35,761 bases of DNA from Trichosphaerium sp. ATCC 40318 (lineage: Eukaryota > Discosea > Flabellinia > Trichosidae). The notes under the pieces are model-generated. The model worked only from the letters and a program-made list of their open reading frames with translations. It had not been told where the DNA came from and searched no databases. The DNA is taken from NCBI GenBank assembly GCA_038496445.1, contig JALMLS010000040.1:1-35761 (forward strand), written 5' to 3'. The position numbers were made by a program, and so were the translations under genes. The stretch's first letter is position 1; the number at the start of each line of letters is the position of its first letter. Shown here one piece after another: positions 9,793-20,399 of the stretch.

Positions 9793-11427
9793 TCAGAGGC
9801 CATAGACAACATTAGCAAACTCCTTCAAAGACTGTACAAACTCAAAACTGTCCAATAGTAGACTCCTAGAAGTGTCCTGTTGGAAGAACAAGCATTGAAC
9901 ACGCTCCTCGGCTTGCAACGTGCGTTGTACAAAGTCACACGCGGTGTTCCAACTGTCTTGGTGATCTTTGTCAACGGTCAAGTAATCCTCACTCTTGCTG
10001 ATTGTTACCCAACTGGAATGAAAATAAGTATCGTGGATCAAAGAGGAAAATAAAAAACTGGACATTATCGTACTTCTTAATAGCTTTACGGACACTCTGT
10101 TTATCACTGGCCTTACAATTTTTGTAAGGCTTAAGTAGCAACATGCAACAATAGAACCATTCAGTGTTGCTAAAAAATCAAAAGACGTAAGTAGAGATGT
10201 TCACAAAAATGATTTGAGTGAGTTTTTTTTTGCTCGTACAACACTTCAAAGCCCTTTTTAGTCTTGCTTTTTCTTACACCCAATTCGAGAATCTACAAAC
10301 AAAAATTGGATTCTGTTTTTTATTGAACTTAACGTACCACTGCGAGCACTAACACAAATAGAGCACTTTTGTTGGATTTGCCTAAGAGCTTACGCATGTT
10401 TTCTGAAGCATAGCATGAGCAACAAGAAACACGTCTTTTTGAAGATTTGGTAGAATACCAAACGTACTTGAGGTTTCTGGTACTACGATTTCAGGAGTTG
10501 GTAAAGGAATCTTTGGTTTTAGCGCAGTGTCGGTCTTAACTTGCGGTATATTTGGAATTTCTGAAAGAAGGCTCTCAACTAAACGTTGGTTAGTTAGATA
10601 TGACAAAATAAAAGAAGTCCCGTTTGCTTCAAGCTGAAATAAATGCAAACAACAAATATTGTCAGGTCATGTCGGATGTTAACGCTTTCTTTCGCAAGTA
10701 AAATAGTGAAAAAAAAAAAGTACAGCGCAACTTTTCAAAAACCCAGCCCCACAAAATGAGCTTACGCTTCATTTTGCTTATAAAATGAGCAGTTTCAACA
10801 TGAGGCTAAAAAGGTGCAAAAACCGGATAGATTATGAAGAAGTGTTAGTCCTGAACATACTTACCAAACATACGTGAGGTTTCTGGTACTACGATTTCAG
10901 TAGTTGCTAAAGGAATCTTGCTTTTTGGTTTTCCTAGATCAGTGGTCTGAACTGGCGATATTTTTGGAATTTCTGTATACAAGATTCGTTATTACACATT
11001 GGAGTAAGGTAGATAATACAAATGTTGTTTGTTCGAACAAGAAGTTGTGTATCGAACAAAAAAATTTTCCTCATAGCATTGTTCGAAAAAAGTTCGAACA
11101 AAACAAATCACGTGATGGAGTGAATACCTTTAAACGTCTTCGGGAGTGATAGCGGTTTTCCTCTACAAACTTTTCTTTTTTTTGGTTTCGGTCCATTTTG
11201 AGCACTACTTCTTTTGCGCTTTTTCTGCTCCTCTACGTGGACAGGAGATGAATTGTACGGTAGTATGTTCGTATGTTCATCATGGATTGTTGCTTTAGTC
11301 TGTGGCGCTAGAATAAGACCAGGAAACAGCTCTTCAGGATCTACAACATCAGTTTTAAAAACCGTAAATAAAAAAGACAATAAAGCTTACTCAGGTCTGG
11401 TTCTTTATACACAACGTCCTGTTCCAT
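9793..11427 (-). CDS. Unknown nuclear protein with a duplicated internal exon
   Basis: Seven exons with matching phases: 11427-11391, 11340-11128, 10972-10865, 10560-10394, 10292-10240, 10169-10074, 10012-9793 (297 aa). Residues about 50-72 are a strong bipartite nuclear localisation signal (KKRKRS...KPKKRKV). Exons 3 and 4 begin the same way: EIPKISPVQ then KSKIPLATTEIVVPETS, and EIPNIPQVK then KPKIPLPTPEIVVPETS, both entered in phase 1. This is an internal tandem exon duplication. The C-terminal half (VRKSKTKKGFEVF, NTEWFYCCMLLLKPYKN) is basic and Cys-containing and may bind nucleic acid or protein. I do not recognise the family. The end of a second copy lies at 1-89. Confidence 0.7.
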
Positions 11428-12017
11428 GTTGGTGTCTGCGTATGTAGGCTGTTCGAACACCTAAACTCTTACAACATTGAGCTGTATTTATACGTACTAT
11501 TTGCGTTTGAGAGTTATACGTTGTGTTTAGACATGTCATTTCGTCATAGGTTGCCATTACTACTGAGTTTTTATGATCTTGTTTACAGTGTAATAAAGTA
11601 AACTTTGAAAAAGAGGCAGTTTTCAGTACCCATTTGTATTATCTTAACAATGTTAGCGTGACAAGGTAATTCGGTGAACTACCACTTGGGTGTGGAACAC
11701 TGTTCAATATCGTTGAAAAAAAACAACCTAAGTTTGTTTGCTTGCTAAGATAATCAGAATATGATACCATTCTGTTGTAGTACACTAGAGGTTTTAGGCA
11801 ACAAATAAAACACAGTTTTTCAGCGGAGTTTATTATATCACGTGATGAAATGAGATTAATATCTTCTGTAAGTACTCCCTAATTTTACCACCGAGGTTGT
11901 CCCTCCTGAACCAAGGCGCTAGGAAAAGTGTATCAAAAGAAAGTATGTGAATAAAAGTTCGTTACAGTTCTATTTGTTCAATTCCTACTTTGTTTTTTTT
12001 CCACAGAATGAGCTTAA

Positions 12018-12376
12018 GGGCCCTTAACTCGTTATTCGTAACAAAAAAAAAAATTACACATAACAAATTTTAATAAAAACCCCTGTTGACTATGACAACG
12101 TTAATACCGCTACATTGGTTACCTATTCCAATAGTTTAAAAGTCGCTTCACGCAAAATAAAACGCAAACCGTTACACAATCGCAAAACGCCGCGTAAACG
12201 CCGCGTAGGGCCTTAATTAGCGTAACAAAAAAAAAAATTACACAATAAAATTCGCTAAAATATCCTGCACTTATGACAAAAACAATACTAAATTGGTTAA
12301 CCAATAGTTTAAAAGTCGCTTCACGCAAAATAAAACGCAAACCGTTACACAAAAAATCGTTAAACGCCGCGTTGGC
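12018..12376. repeat. Two tandem copies of a ~180-bp unit
   Basis: The stretch AGTTTAAAAGTCGCTTCACG, followed by an identical run through AAACCGTTACACAA and a GCCGCGT end, occurs around 12130-12195 and 12309-12372. Each is preceded by a CGTAAC-poly(A)-TTACACA block. Unit spacing is about 180 bp. The two copies differ by small indels. Confidence 0.75.
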
Positions 12377-13512
12377 GAATTACTTTTGAGAATGCAGCCG
12401 GAAGCAAAAGCAGGCGATAGCCTAAAATCGCTAAAATATCGTGCACTCAACTAAAACACGCTAAAAGCCAACAGGAAAAATACAATGACAGAGCAGAGTG
12501 AAAAGAAACAAAGTTATTGATGAATTGGCGATTGTTGACATATGAAAATCCGTGATACTGTCAAAGCAAAAGGAGTTCCAACACCAAAGATTTTGATAGG
12601 TAATTTGTCAGAAAATTGATAGACTTTTAAACAAACACTTTTTGATGTTATTAAGCTAGTTTAAAAAGATAAAATAAACTCACGTGATGTGTGAATAAAA
12701 AAATGGAGTTTCATCCCTGTGTATAGAGCAAAATTATCAATGATTGTGCAATTAAAAATGGCAATTACATGTACACAGATACAAAGTACATCGCCATGGT
12801 CAAATACCTTGTTGCAAAGGCCTTGTTTTATGTGAAATAATTCAAAAATTTTTTTTAACAAAAAACAATCCAAAAAATGCTTTCACCAATAGGTAACTTT
12901 AAAAAAGATGGTTTTAGTTGAAGGATATGCTGTATTTCAGATGATCAAATGATCAATATTGGCTACGTGCACAATATTAGCATAAAAATGAATTGCTACA
13001 AACACACAAAAGAGACAAAAAACCATTTTCTGAACCTGTTTGTAGCTAACTGTACCAAACCTTTTACACCTAGCACTCATATATAAGCAATACAAAGATG
13101 CTAGAAAGTGAAATTACTAAAAAATTTATTCAAGAGTCTGTGTAGTACATGCGACAACTTTGCAAAAATCAAAAAAAACAATCTCAACAATTTTTGAGGT
13201 GTCTGTCAATTCTGTCATTACACTAAAAACCTTCAAGTTTAATGAGGTTTGTTTAATACCATTCTATTTTATGTGTTGTATATATAAACAACAATGCTTG
13301 GACAAAAGATGGAATATTATTGCAAACTTTGTAACAAATACCAAAAAAACCCACTAAAATTGGAATCAGTCAGCTGACTTTGCTGGCTTGTTCACAAATT
13401 CCATGATCGCATCAAAGTATATCCTGCACTTGTAGGCATGATTAAAACGTATATGGCGTTTCTCAAAAAAAAATAAAACAAGGACACTGAGTCACTTGAC
13501 CAGGAAAAATTT

Positions 13513-13546
13513 GTTACGCGTAACTTTTTTTTTTGTTACGCGTAAT
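13513..13546. repeat. Repeated palindromic GTTACGCGTAA motif
   Basis: GTTACGCGTAAC (13513-13524) is followed after a T run by GTTACGCGTAAT (13535-13546) and then GAGCTTAAG. A similar GAGCTTAAG lies near 12008, beside poly(A) and CGTAAC. The pair could form a hairpin or be the end of a small repeat element. Confidence 0.45.
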
Positions 13547-13692
13547 GAGCTTAAGTATCATTTCGCTAAGTTAACCAAGTCTGGTAAAGTCAGATTAATG
13601 TTATGTTAGCCTGATTATTGTACAACTTGACTGCTGGTAACGATAGCTGCTAAAACGTAAAGGTTTTATTTAAAAAGAAGAAGAAAACGTTA

Positions 13693-15937
13693 ATGATGTC
13701 GTCAAAACCCGCATGTAGAAAGCGAAAGCGTGAGGGAACTTGTAACGAGCGTAAAAAAGCTAAAAAAGAAATACTTGAGATGAAATTGTGGAAAGTGTTT
13801 CCTGCGGTTAAAACAAAAACAATCAAAGTGGAGAAACGAGCAGTTTACGAAGCTTTTAAGACAAAAGGGTACAAAAAACTTAGACTAAAAACGTTAGTAC
13901 TCTAACTCTCCCTTGAATAGTTTTGTTGCACCTCTTTGGTCTAAAACAACCTTTGAAATTGTAAAATACATGGATCAATTAAAGTACGAAACTTTTGGAT
14001 TTAATCTAGGTGTTTTGGCGCGTATTTGAGACTACTTTTGGTTAATTATTGATTGAAAACAAAATGAAAACGGTCTGTTTTGTATGTCAAACAAAAGGCA
14101 CCAAAACACGCGATTTGAAATAGAACATATGTCACAAAATTTCGTGAATAGTAGTGTAAACACAAGCACTTTTTGGTGGCTTCCCATAACTTAGTTAAGT
14201 TTTCCAAAAAAGAAAAAAAACACACGTGATATTTTTTTATATGTAAAGAAAACGTGAAATAGCAGTTTCTAGTCTCCTTTTTATCAGTCACCAAGACCTT
14301 ATCATCTATTTACATTAATCTGTATTTAGGCATGTACCAGATAATAAGAGAGTCGCAAAGATGAAGACCCTTATTCAACAAGACAAGAGAGTCGCAAAGA
14401 TGATTCAAAAAGACTCGGGATATTACAACAATATGAAGTAAAACTTCTTTTTTCTTCTGGCATCTAATCACAAGTTAGCATATTGTTCTTCAAGATGAAA
14501 AAGGGTCACCTTGTTACTGTACAAGATCCTATAAACATGGAATATATTATTGGCGAGGTGATAAGTGATGTAGAATATGCACATGATTCCGACTTTGGTA
14601 GTAATCCACAAAATTACGCTGAACTTATTGTGCCGTTTAGGTATGGACTTTTGCTCCTATTATATGCCTTACAGGAGGGTAAGATGGACCAAAATAACTA
14701 ATAGCGATGGTGAAGACTACGGTGGTTTGTATAAACTGGTATCTTGAAACTGTTTAAATCTGTTTTGTAGCTTTTGTGGAAATAACTTTTTCAACTCAGA
14801 TTCCTTTGGTGTTGACTTACGTATCTTAGATACAAAAAACATATCCATCACAGTCAAGAAAGTATATTGCGTATAAGGTATTTCATGTGGGGACCACAAT
14901 GCAAGAGTATCTGCATACAGAAATAACTTCAATGTATAGACCGTTTATTTTCAACTCATCAATTGTACAGGATTTTGATCCTACCAAGGTATATATGCGC
15001 AATCCCTTCTATCATATATAACAAACGTGTTTAAGGATGGAAAAGGATTTGATGAGAATGCAGTTACTGTGTACAGTCCTGAACAAGCATACAAACTACA
15101 CAAAGAATCCGAGGAAAAAGAAAAAGAAATGAAAAAGGTAATTTCTCTTGTTTTGTTTTATTAACCAATCATAGCTTGAAAACAAAGGTGAGCAAGAAAC
15201 AAACATAGAAATGAAGGAAGATAAAAACAGTGATCACAATGAGCATAATGACTTTTCAAGAAGCTCTTTCAATACCGTAAAAGTAGAAAGTTGTTTTTCT
15301 CAACAGCGTGACAAGAAAAAGTTGAATGACGAAGTCATTTATATTGATTCTGATGAAGATGAAGAAGATGGCGACTTTGTCATGTCACTTTCTGATTTGG
15401 AAAGTGATGAGGAAGATGGAGACAGTGAAGAATCGCCAATCATCAAAACTGAAGATCATACTTCTCAGAGTGGTAGCGGCAATTCAGACGGTATTGATCT
15501 TGTTCTTTTATTGTGCTAATAGTGTTTTAAGATGAAGAAGAAATCGTAATTGACTTGAGAGGAGAAGATGACAGTGAAGAGTTTGTAGGTACATCCGGGT
15601 ACTGGAAGGCTAATAACCCATATGAGCCGTCTACAACAATACCACATAATGATACAGTACTACCTACAAGCACTGAACACTGCATAAAGAAGGGTACATT
15701 GCTATAGACATTTGTTTGGATTCTTACGTTAGTTCTTACAACATTGTGTTAGAAACAAAACCAGATGTGAAATTGCACTACAAGCGTAGAACACAAGGAC
15801 AAAAAAGCATTGCTGAGCAAATACGTAAAAAGAAGATCAAAATACAACAATATCACGAACAGTTGCAAAAAGAAGAAGAAATTCTTGCAAAACTGTGTGA
15901 ACAACAGAAACAACTCAGAAAAAAAGTTGTACAATGA
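13693..15937 (+). CDS. Nuclear acidic protein with SUMO-interaction-like motifs and a coiled-coil tail
   Basis: Exons I could join: 13693-13868, 13921-about 14011, 14351-14437, 14495-14640, 14675-14728, 14771-14870 (or 14861), 14908-14988, 15036-15137, 15175-15490, 15532-15693, 15753-15937, giving roughly 500 aa. The link between 14011 and 14351 is unresolved and may hide another exon. The N-terminus is very basic (RKRKRE, ERKKAKKE). The middle (from LVTVQDPINMEYIIGEV) could be a small beta-barrel reader domain, perhaps BAH-like, but that is a guess. The acidic region holds EVIYIDSDEDEE and EEIVIDLRGEDD, both with the hydrophobic core plus acidic flank of SUMO-interacting motifs. It also holds VKVE and IKTE, which fit the psi-K-x-E SUMO acceptor consensus. 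The last 60 residues are a charged coiled coil. A role in SUMO-linked nuclear assemblies is inferred. Confidence 0.65.
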
Positions 15938-16445
15938 ATAAAAAGCCAGTTTGCTGTCCCAGACCCTTTTGTTCATGTTTATTATTGCTTCAAGTAAAAA
16001 GGTAGACACGTGACCACGAATCAACCGCTTTATCTAATGTATTATTTGCTGGTTATGGCAGTTATCTCATATGCCATACACCTACATCTCTATACAACGA
16101 CAAAAGCCATTTAATAACTACGATACTTTCTACATCAAGACTAGAATCATCGTTTTGATTGTTAAGTTTCGGCAACATTGGGTGGTTGTGAATGAAGTTG
16201 TGAATCACAAAATGGAGGAGAGCTCTTTTTTGCTGAATTTTTTTGAGACGGGTATTTTTATTACCCCAGTCCTGGGCATCTCCTTACACGCACTGCATAC
16301 AAATTCAATACTCCTGTGTTAGAATTATGAAAAAATACAATGATAGCGGACAAACTGTTTCCTTAAAAAACCGGAATCAAAGACAGACCCAAAAGGGTAA
16401 TTTTGCCAGAATTTGCCCAACATTTTTAAAGGACTACAGTCTTGA
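15938..16445. other. Spacer upstream of monooxygenase copy 2
   Basis: No exon is supported. One CACGTG site lies near 16009, and the last 100 bp are probably the 5' leader of the monooxygenase copy. Confidence 0.45.
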
Positions 16446-18886
16446 ATGGCAACTACAGCACCTCTTGCAGTATTTTTAGCTTTTCTATTATGTATGATGC
16501 CGTACTTGCTCGTATCGGCTTCATTTGATCCACTGATATATCCGAACAAACAAGCTCTATCACCTGACTACACTGTACACTGGCGTGTTGATGAAGCAAA
16601 CCAAGACATCTTCTTAGCGTTTGAAGTCAAGACAACTGGATACATCTCTTTTGGTATTGGCGAGCCAACAAGTGGAAGGTAAGTGGATTTAATTGGCTTT
16701 GTTAGAGTTGTACTAATGGTTCTTTTTCAGTATGGGAGGATCTGATATGGTTTGGGGTTTTGTTGATGGTACGCTATTCTTACTGTTTAATACTACAATG
16801 TTTGTCTAACAATACGCTGAAGACACCACTGGAAGAGTTGAAGTGAGCGACATGTACTGTACGAAGGTAAGGCGATATCACAAAATGCATTGTGCTTAGT
16901 TTGGTTTCTAGACTGGCGTTACACCAATCAAGGACTCTTGTCAGCATTGGAAAATAGTATCTGGTGAACAAAGCAATACAACAACGATAATTGAGGTCAT
17001 CAGAAAGCTTGATACTCAAGATCAAAATGTACCATATTTCGTTTTATATCACGTGCTTATCTGTACGTAATATTAGGATCGTGTCATTACAAGTGGAGTG
17101 AATAGAATTGTTGCAGCTTGGGGAACCAGCGATGCATTCTCTTACCATGGACAAAACAGAGGTACAAAAGTTGATGAGGAGAAGTCACTGCTAACCTCAA
17201 ATAGTTGCAAGTGCCGCTGTGTTTTATGGCGATTCCCCACTCACAGCACCATCTGGAACTGTAAAAGATACCTTTGTAATGAACGGTACCATGGGAATAC
17301 AACTCAGTCAATCTGATTTGTTTGCTTTAGACTACGAACTACCAGCACAAGTTACAACTTATGCCTGCCAATACACCAAAATATCTAATCTTACCAAAAC
17401 ACACGCTGTAATGGTAACTCCTCTAAATGCTGAAGTGTAATTTAACACTTTATAAAATAGTTCGAGCCAGTGATTGACAATGAAAAATATGTTCATCACA
17501 TGCTATTTCATGATTGTTCAGGATTGCTTGATACGTCTGAAGGTCGTGCTTTGATGGAATCATGGAAAGGTTCTGGCGCAGAATGTGAATCACCTCAAGT
17601 ACGTTATAAACAAAGTAGTACTTCTTACTAAAGTACTTCAAGGGCGAAGTTGGATGTAGACTTGTGTGGGCTTGGGCAAAAGGAGGTCTTGGATATAAAT
17701 TACCCAAAATGTTGGTGTGTTTTCCCTAACCGTTGTATCTTTTGTACTTACCATTGTTCAGGTGTCCCTATGGGTGGACCATTAGATGCAACTGATTTGG
17801 TAGTTGAGATTCATTATGATAATCCAAATCTTGATGCCGGTGTTCGTGATAAGTATGGTTTTTATTACTTCTTTTCTAATGCCGTCTTCACTTTACCACT
17901 TGCTCACTAATTTAGCTCTGGTGTTGCTGCGTTTACAACTACAAATCTAAGACCAATCGAGGCTGGTATAATAAGTATTGGGGATCCACTGGAGCAACTG
18001 CCACCCATCCCTGCTGACGCATCAGATGTAAGCTGAGAGGCTCGTTACACCTCAATACTAAGCTATTTATAGCACCTAAGTGAAACAAGTTGCTCTTCCG
18101 CTTGTACAACAAGTGAACAATGGGCGGAAGATGAGATTACAGTTATTGGTAGTTTCTTACACATGCATGAGTATGGTACGTCTGACCGCACTATGTGATA
18201 TGAAAGACAATAACTAAATATTGTTTGTTCTCAGGTTCAAGTATTTACACAAACATAACACGTGATGGTAAAGTTGTTGCATCTTCAAATCGTATTGACT
18301 TCTGGGACTTTGGTAAATACTTATTTCTTCCACATCAAGTAATTTACTTTCTCCAATAGCATTCCAACAATTCTCAGAGGTTAACTATACAATATCACGT
18401 GGTGATCGTATTAACTTACATTGCACTTTCAACACTGAACGCTCCAGCAAAGAAGTTATGTCTAATTTTGTTGTTTTGGAGTTATCTTCTCACTGCTTCT
18501 CAAAAGGTATTGTGGATTAGCTAACAGTGAGAATTTATTTTGTGGCGGATTAGATGATTTTGTTGCATCTGTGAGTCCTCCTTTGGACAATGCTGGTACG
18601 GTACACTGTTGTTTATTGTTACTAACACATTGCCAAAGATGGTACTGAACATTCAGTTGTTACATTTATACAAGCACCAATGACATGCCCTGAATCCTCC
18701 CTTGACCCAATATATACAGTCATTGAACCAATTGTTACCCCAAGTAGTGGTTCGACAGACACTCCAACAAACACACCTGATGTTACGAACGCTCCTTCAA
18801 ACTCAGTATCTTCTGCTACTACATTTGTCACGGCACTTATCCCAAAAATAGCACTGGTTTTACATTTCTTGTACCTTGTGTTATAA
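16446..18886 (+). pseudogene. DOMON/copper monooxygenase, copy 2, damaged in exons 9 and 14
   Basis: Same 16-exon plan as copy 1: 16446-16678, 16731-16768, 16823-16866, 16912-17028, 17077-17161, 17205-17285, 17331-17413, 17461-17598, about 17643-17715, 17762-17852, 17916-18027, 18073-18175, 18235-18312, from 18360, 18507-18595, 18639-18886. Signal peptide, DOMON and the His ligands (VHHMLFH, EIHYDN, FLHMHEY) are all present. Exon 9 has one base fewer near its end (AAATTACCCAAAATGTTG against AAATTCCCTGAAAATGTTG in copy 1), which throws the next exon out of frame. Exon 14 has lost about 80 nt after ERSSKE, together with its donor site. That removes the segment carrying the CuB methionine (EEMCQAY). 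The C-terminal stalk and hydrophobic tail are intact. Sequencing error could explain the single base but hardly the larger loss. Confidence 0.85.
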
Positions 18887-19151
18887 ATAGATTCTACCAC
18901 ATAATTTTAATGTCGCTTATCATACTAGTAAACATAACACTTCTGCCAAAAACTGTTTCTGTTAGAGTTTATGATCAAAGAATCATGTTTTCATTTATTA
19001 ACATATTACAATTCTATAATCGTTTTTTTGCTTCTAGTTACTCTACTACGTATTAACTAACATGCTAACAATAAATTGTCATTTATATCGCTTGTGTACC
19101 AATGTATTATAGTCATATTTTCTTAAGCTACTCCCTTTTTTTTAACTACTG

Positions 19152-19997
19152 CTACCTCTTGTTATCTACCACTCTTGAACCAATGATATAGTGATTTTTT
19201 GTTTTCAATATCCCGGTGGAATACCATGTGGTATGTTGACCATTTCGTAAACCTTTGATATATTGACCTGTCACTTTTAATTGACCATTGGAATACCAAC
19301 TGTTGCACTCTTTCTCTAGTTTACCATTGATATAGAAAGAACTAATGGCCAACTGACCGCTTATATACCACCATTTACTATCTCCCTCAAGCGTACCATT
19401 TGAGTAGTAATAACAAGCTCTTAATTGACCATTATCACTATCAAACCACTTCTTGTACTCACCATCTTTTTTGCCATCTTTATAAGTACACTGGTTGGCC
19501 AATCTGCCACTTGAATACCACGTTTGATGTTCACCATTTTGTATACCTTTGATGTACTGACACTTCATTTTCAATTGACCGTTGCTATGCCAACTCTTGT
19601 ACTCACCCTCTAACTTACCATTGACATAAAAACAATGTACTTGTAACTGACCATTAGCCCACCAATGCTTACTTTCTCCATCAAGTTTTCCTTTATAGTA
19701 GTAGCACCTACGTAATAGTGGTCCATAGTTATACCACTCCATGTATCTCTTTGGTTGTTCAAGAGCTATTTGCTCCGGTGAAACCGTAATCTTGGGCGTT
19801 GAGGGTCTGTGAGTGCCTGGTGGTGAGCATTTCCTTTTTTTCAACCATTTCCCTTGTTTGTTTAATTCGCTGTCAAATCTTGTTGTCATTGCTGATAACT
19901 TAGACAATAGAGGCCATTTCAAGTAAAGAGCGAAGTCTAAATCAGTGATAGCAAGCTGTAACTCTATTGGAAGTTGTAATAGATTTCTTTTATCCAA
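19152..19997 (-). CDS. F-box-like protein with MORN_2 (YwqK-type) repeats, copy 2
   Basis: One open frame of about 281 codons. The N-terminus (NLLQLPIELQLAITDLDF) matches the F-box-like start of the copy at 2916 (LLRLPVELQLDIIDLDI). It is followed by about eight MORN_2-type repeats (pattern NGQL...YYKGKLDGESK.W) with regular spacing, more than in copy 1. The frame opens at a TTG (19997) and no ATG exists between it and the upstream in-frame stop; the first internal ATG is about 38 codons in. Either the start codon was lost, a short 5' exon is spliced on, or initiation is non-canonical. It converges on monooxygenase copy 2, mirroring the pair at 2916/6383. The 265-bp gap to that gene holds nothing recognisable. 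Confidence 0.75.
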   Translation of the reverse strand: MDKRNLLQLPIELQLAITDLDFALYLKWPLLSKLSAMTTRFDSELNKQGKWLKKRKCSPPGTHRPSTPKITVSPEQIALEQPKRYMEWYNYGPLLRRCYYYKGKLDGESKHWWANGQLQVHCFYVNGKLEGEYKSWHSNGQLKMKCQYIKGIQNGEHQTWYSSGRLANQCTYKDGKKDGEYKKWFDSDNGQLRACYYYSNGTLEGDSKWWYISGQLAISSFYINGKLEKECNSWYSNGQLKVTGQYIKGLRNGQHTTWYSTGILKTKNHYIIGSRVVDNKR

Positions 19998-20101
19998 AAC
20001 CAGTGTGCTTAGCTAAAGTGTGGTTGTTAGAGGTGATTACGAGTTAGTTGTTGCTAACTGGACGTACCGGATGTTTTGTTAACATTGAAAGAACCTTTGG
20101 T

Positions 20102-20314
20102 ATGCGATCGAAGTACCTTAGATCGCTTTTTAGTGTGGTGTCCGCTAAGACGATCGCTGACAACATTCGTCAACGTACTTCAACCAAAACACGTGACAAA
20201 ATAAAAGCTTTTGTAGCGATCAGTTATCGTACCGACCCACCAGAGCAAGAAAGCGTATTCCTTATTCCCTTGGTACTTGCTTTCATTATTGCAAGTTATT
20301 TGCAGTTCGCTTAG
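20102..20314 (+). CDS. Small basic protein with a C-terminal membrane anchor
   Basis: From the ATG at 20102, 70 codons to TAG. The first 50 residues are polar and basic (DNIRQRTSTKTRDKIKAF). The last 20 form one hydrophobic helix (SVFLIPLVLAFIIASYLQFA) that ends at the stop codon, the layout of a tail-anchored protein. The frame is open upstream of the ATG to TTG at 20048, and a short 5' exon is possible. No family recognised. It is divergent from the MORN_2 gene and directly upstream of the F-box/zinc gene. Confidence 0.45.
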   Translation: MRSKYLRSLFSVVSAKTIADNIRQRTSTKTRDKIKAFVAISYRTDPPEQESVFLIPLVLAFIIASYLQFA

Positions 20315-20399
20315 GCGTAACAACGACCGAACAACAGATGTTGAAACCAGACTGACTTTTTGACACTCTTGCTGTTTGCTGAACCAAAGACATAAAACA

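Larger units (their letters stand above)
11428..13692. other. Gene-poor stretch of 2.2 kb
   Basis: No exon with a convincing protein signal was found on either strand; open frames here are short and low-complexity. It contains the tandem repeat at 12018-12376, the repeated GTTACGCGTAA motif at 13513-13546, several poly-A or poly-T runs of about 10 nt and CACGTG sites near 11838 and 12683. It may be transposon debris or a non-coding RNA locus; the sequence alone does not say. Confidence 0.5.

Noticed and set aside
10381-10394. A 12-nt intron (GTAAGCTCTTAG) in the nuclear protein gene
   Set aside because: Too short to be spliced; a longer intron ending at 10293 keeps the phase.
12119-12352. 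Minus-strand 77-codon open frame
   Set aside because: It lies across the two ~180-bp tandem units and repeats itself; no protein signal.
14495-14701. Separate small gene starting MKKGHLV
   Set aside because: An upstream exon (14351-14437) joins to it in phase through a 57-nt intron and the frame continues downstream, so the Met is internal to the larger nuclear protein gene.
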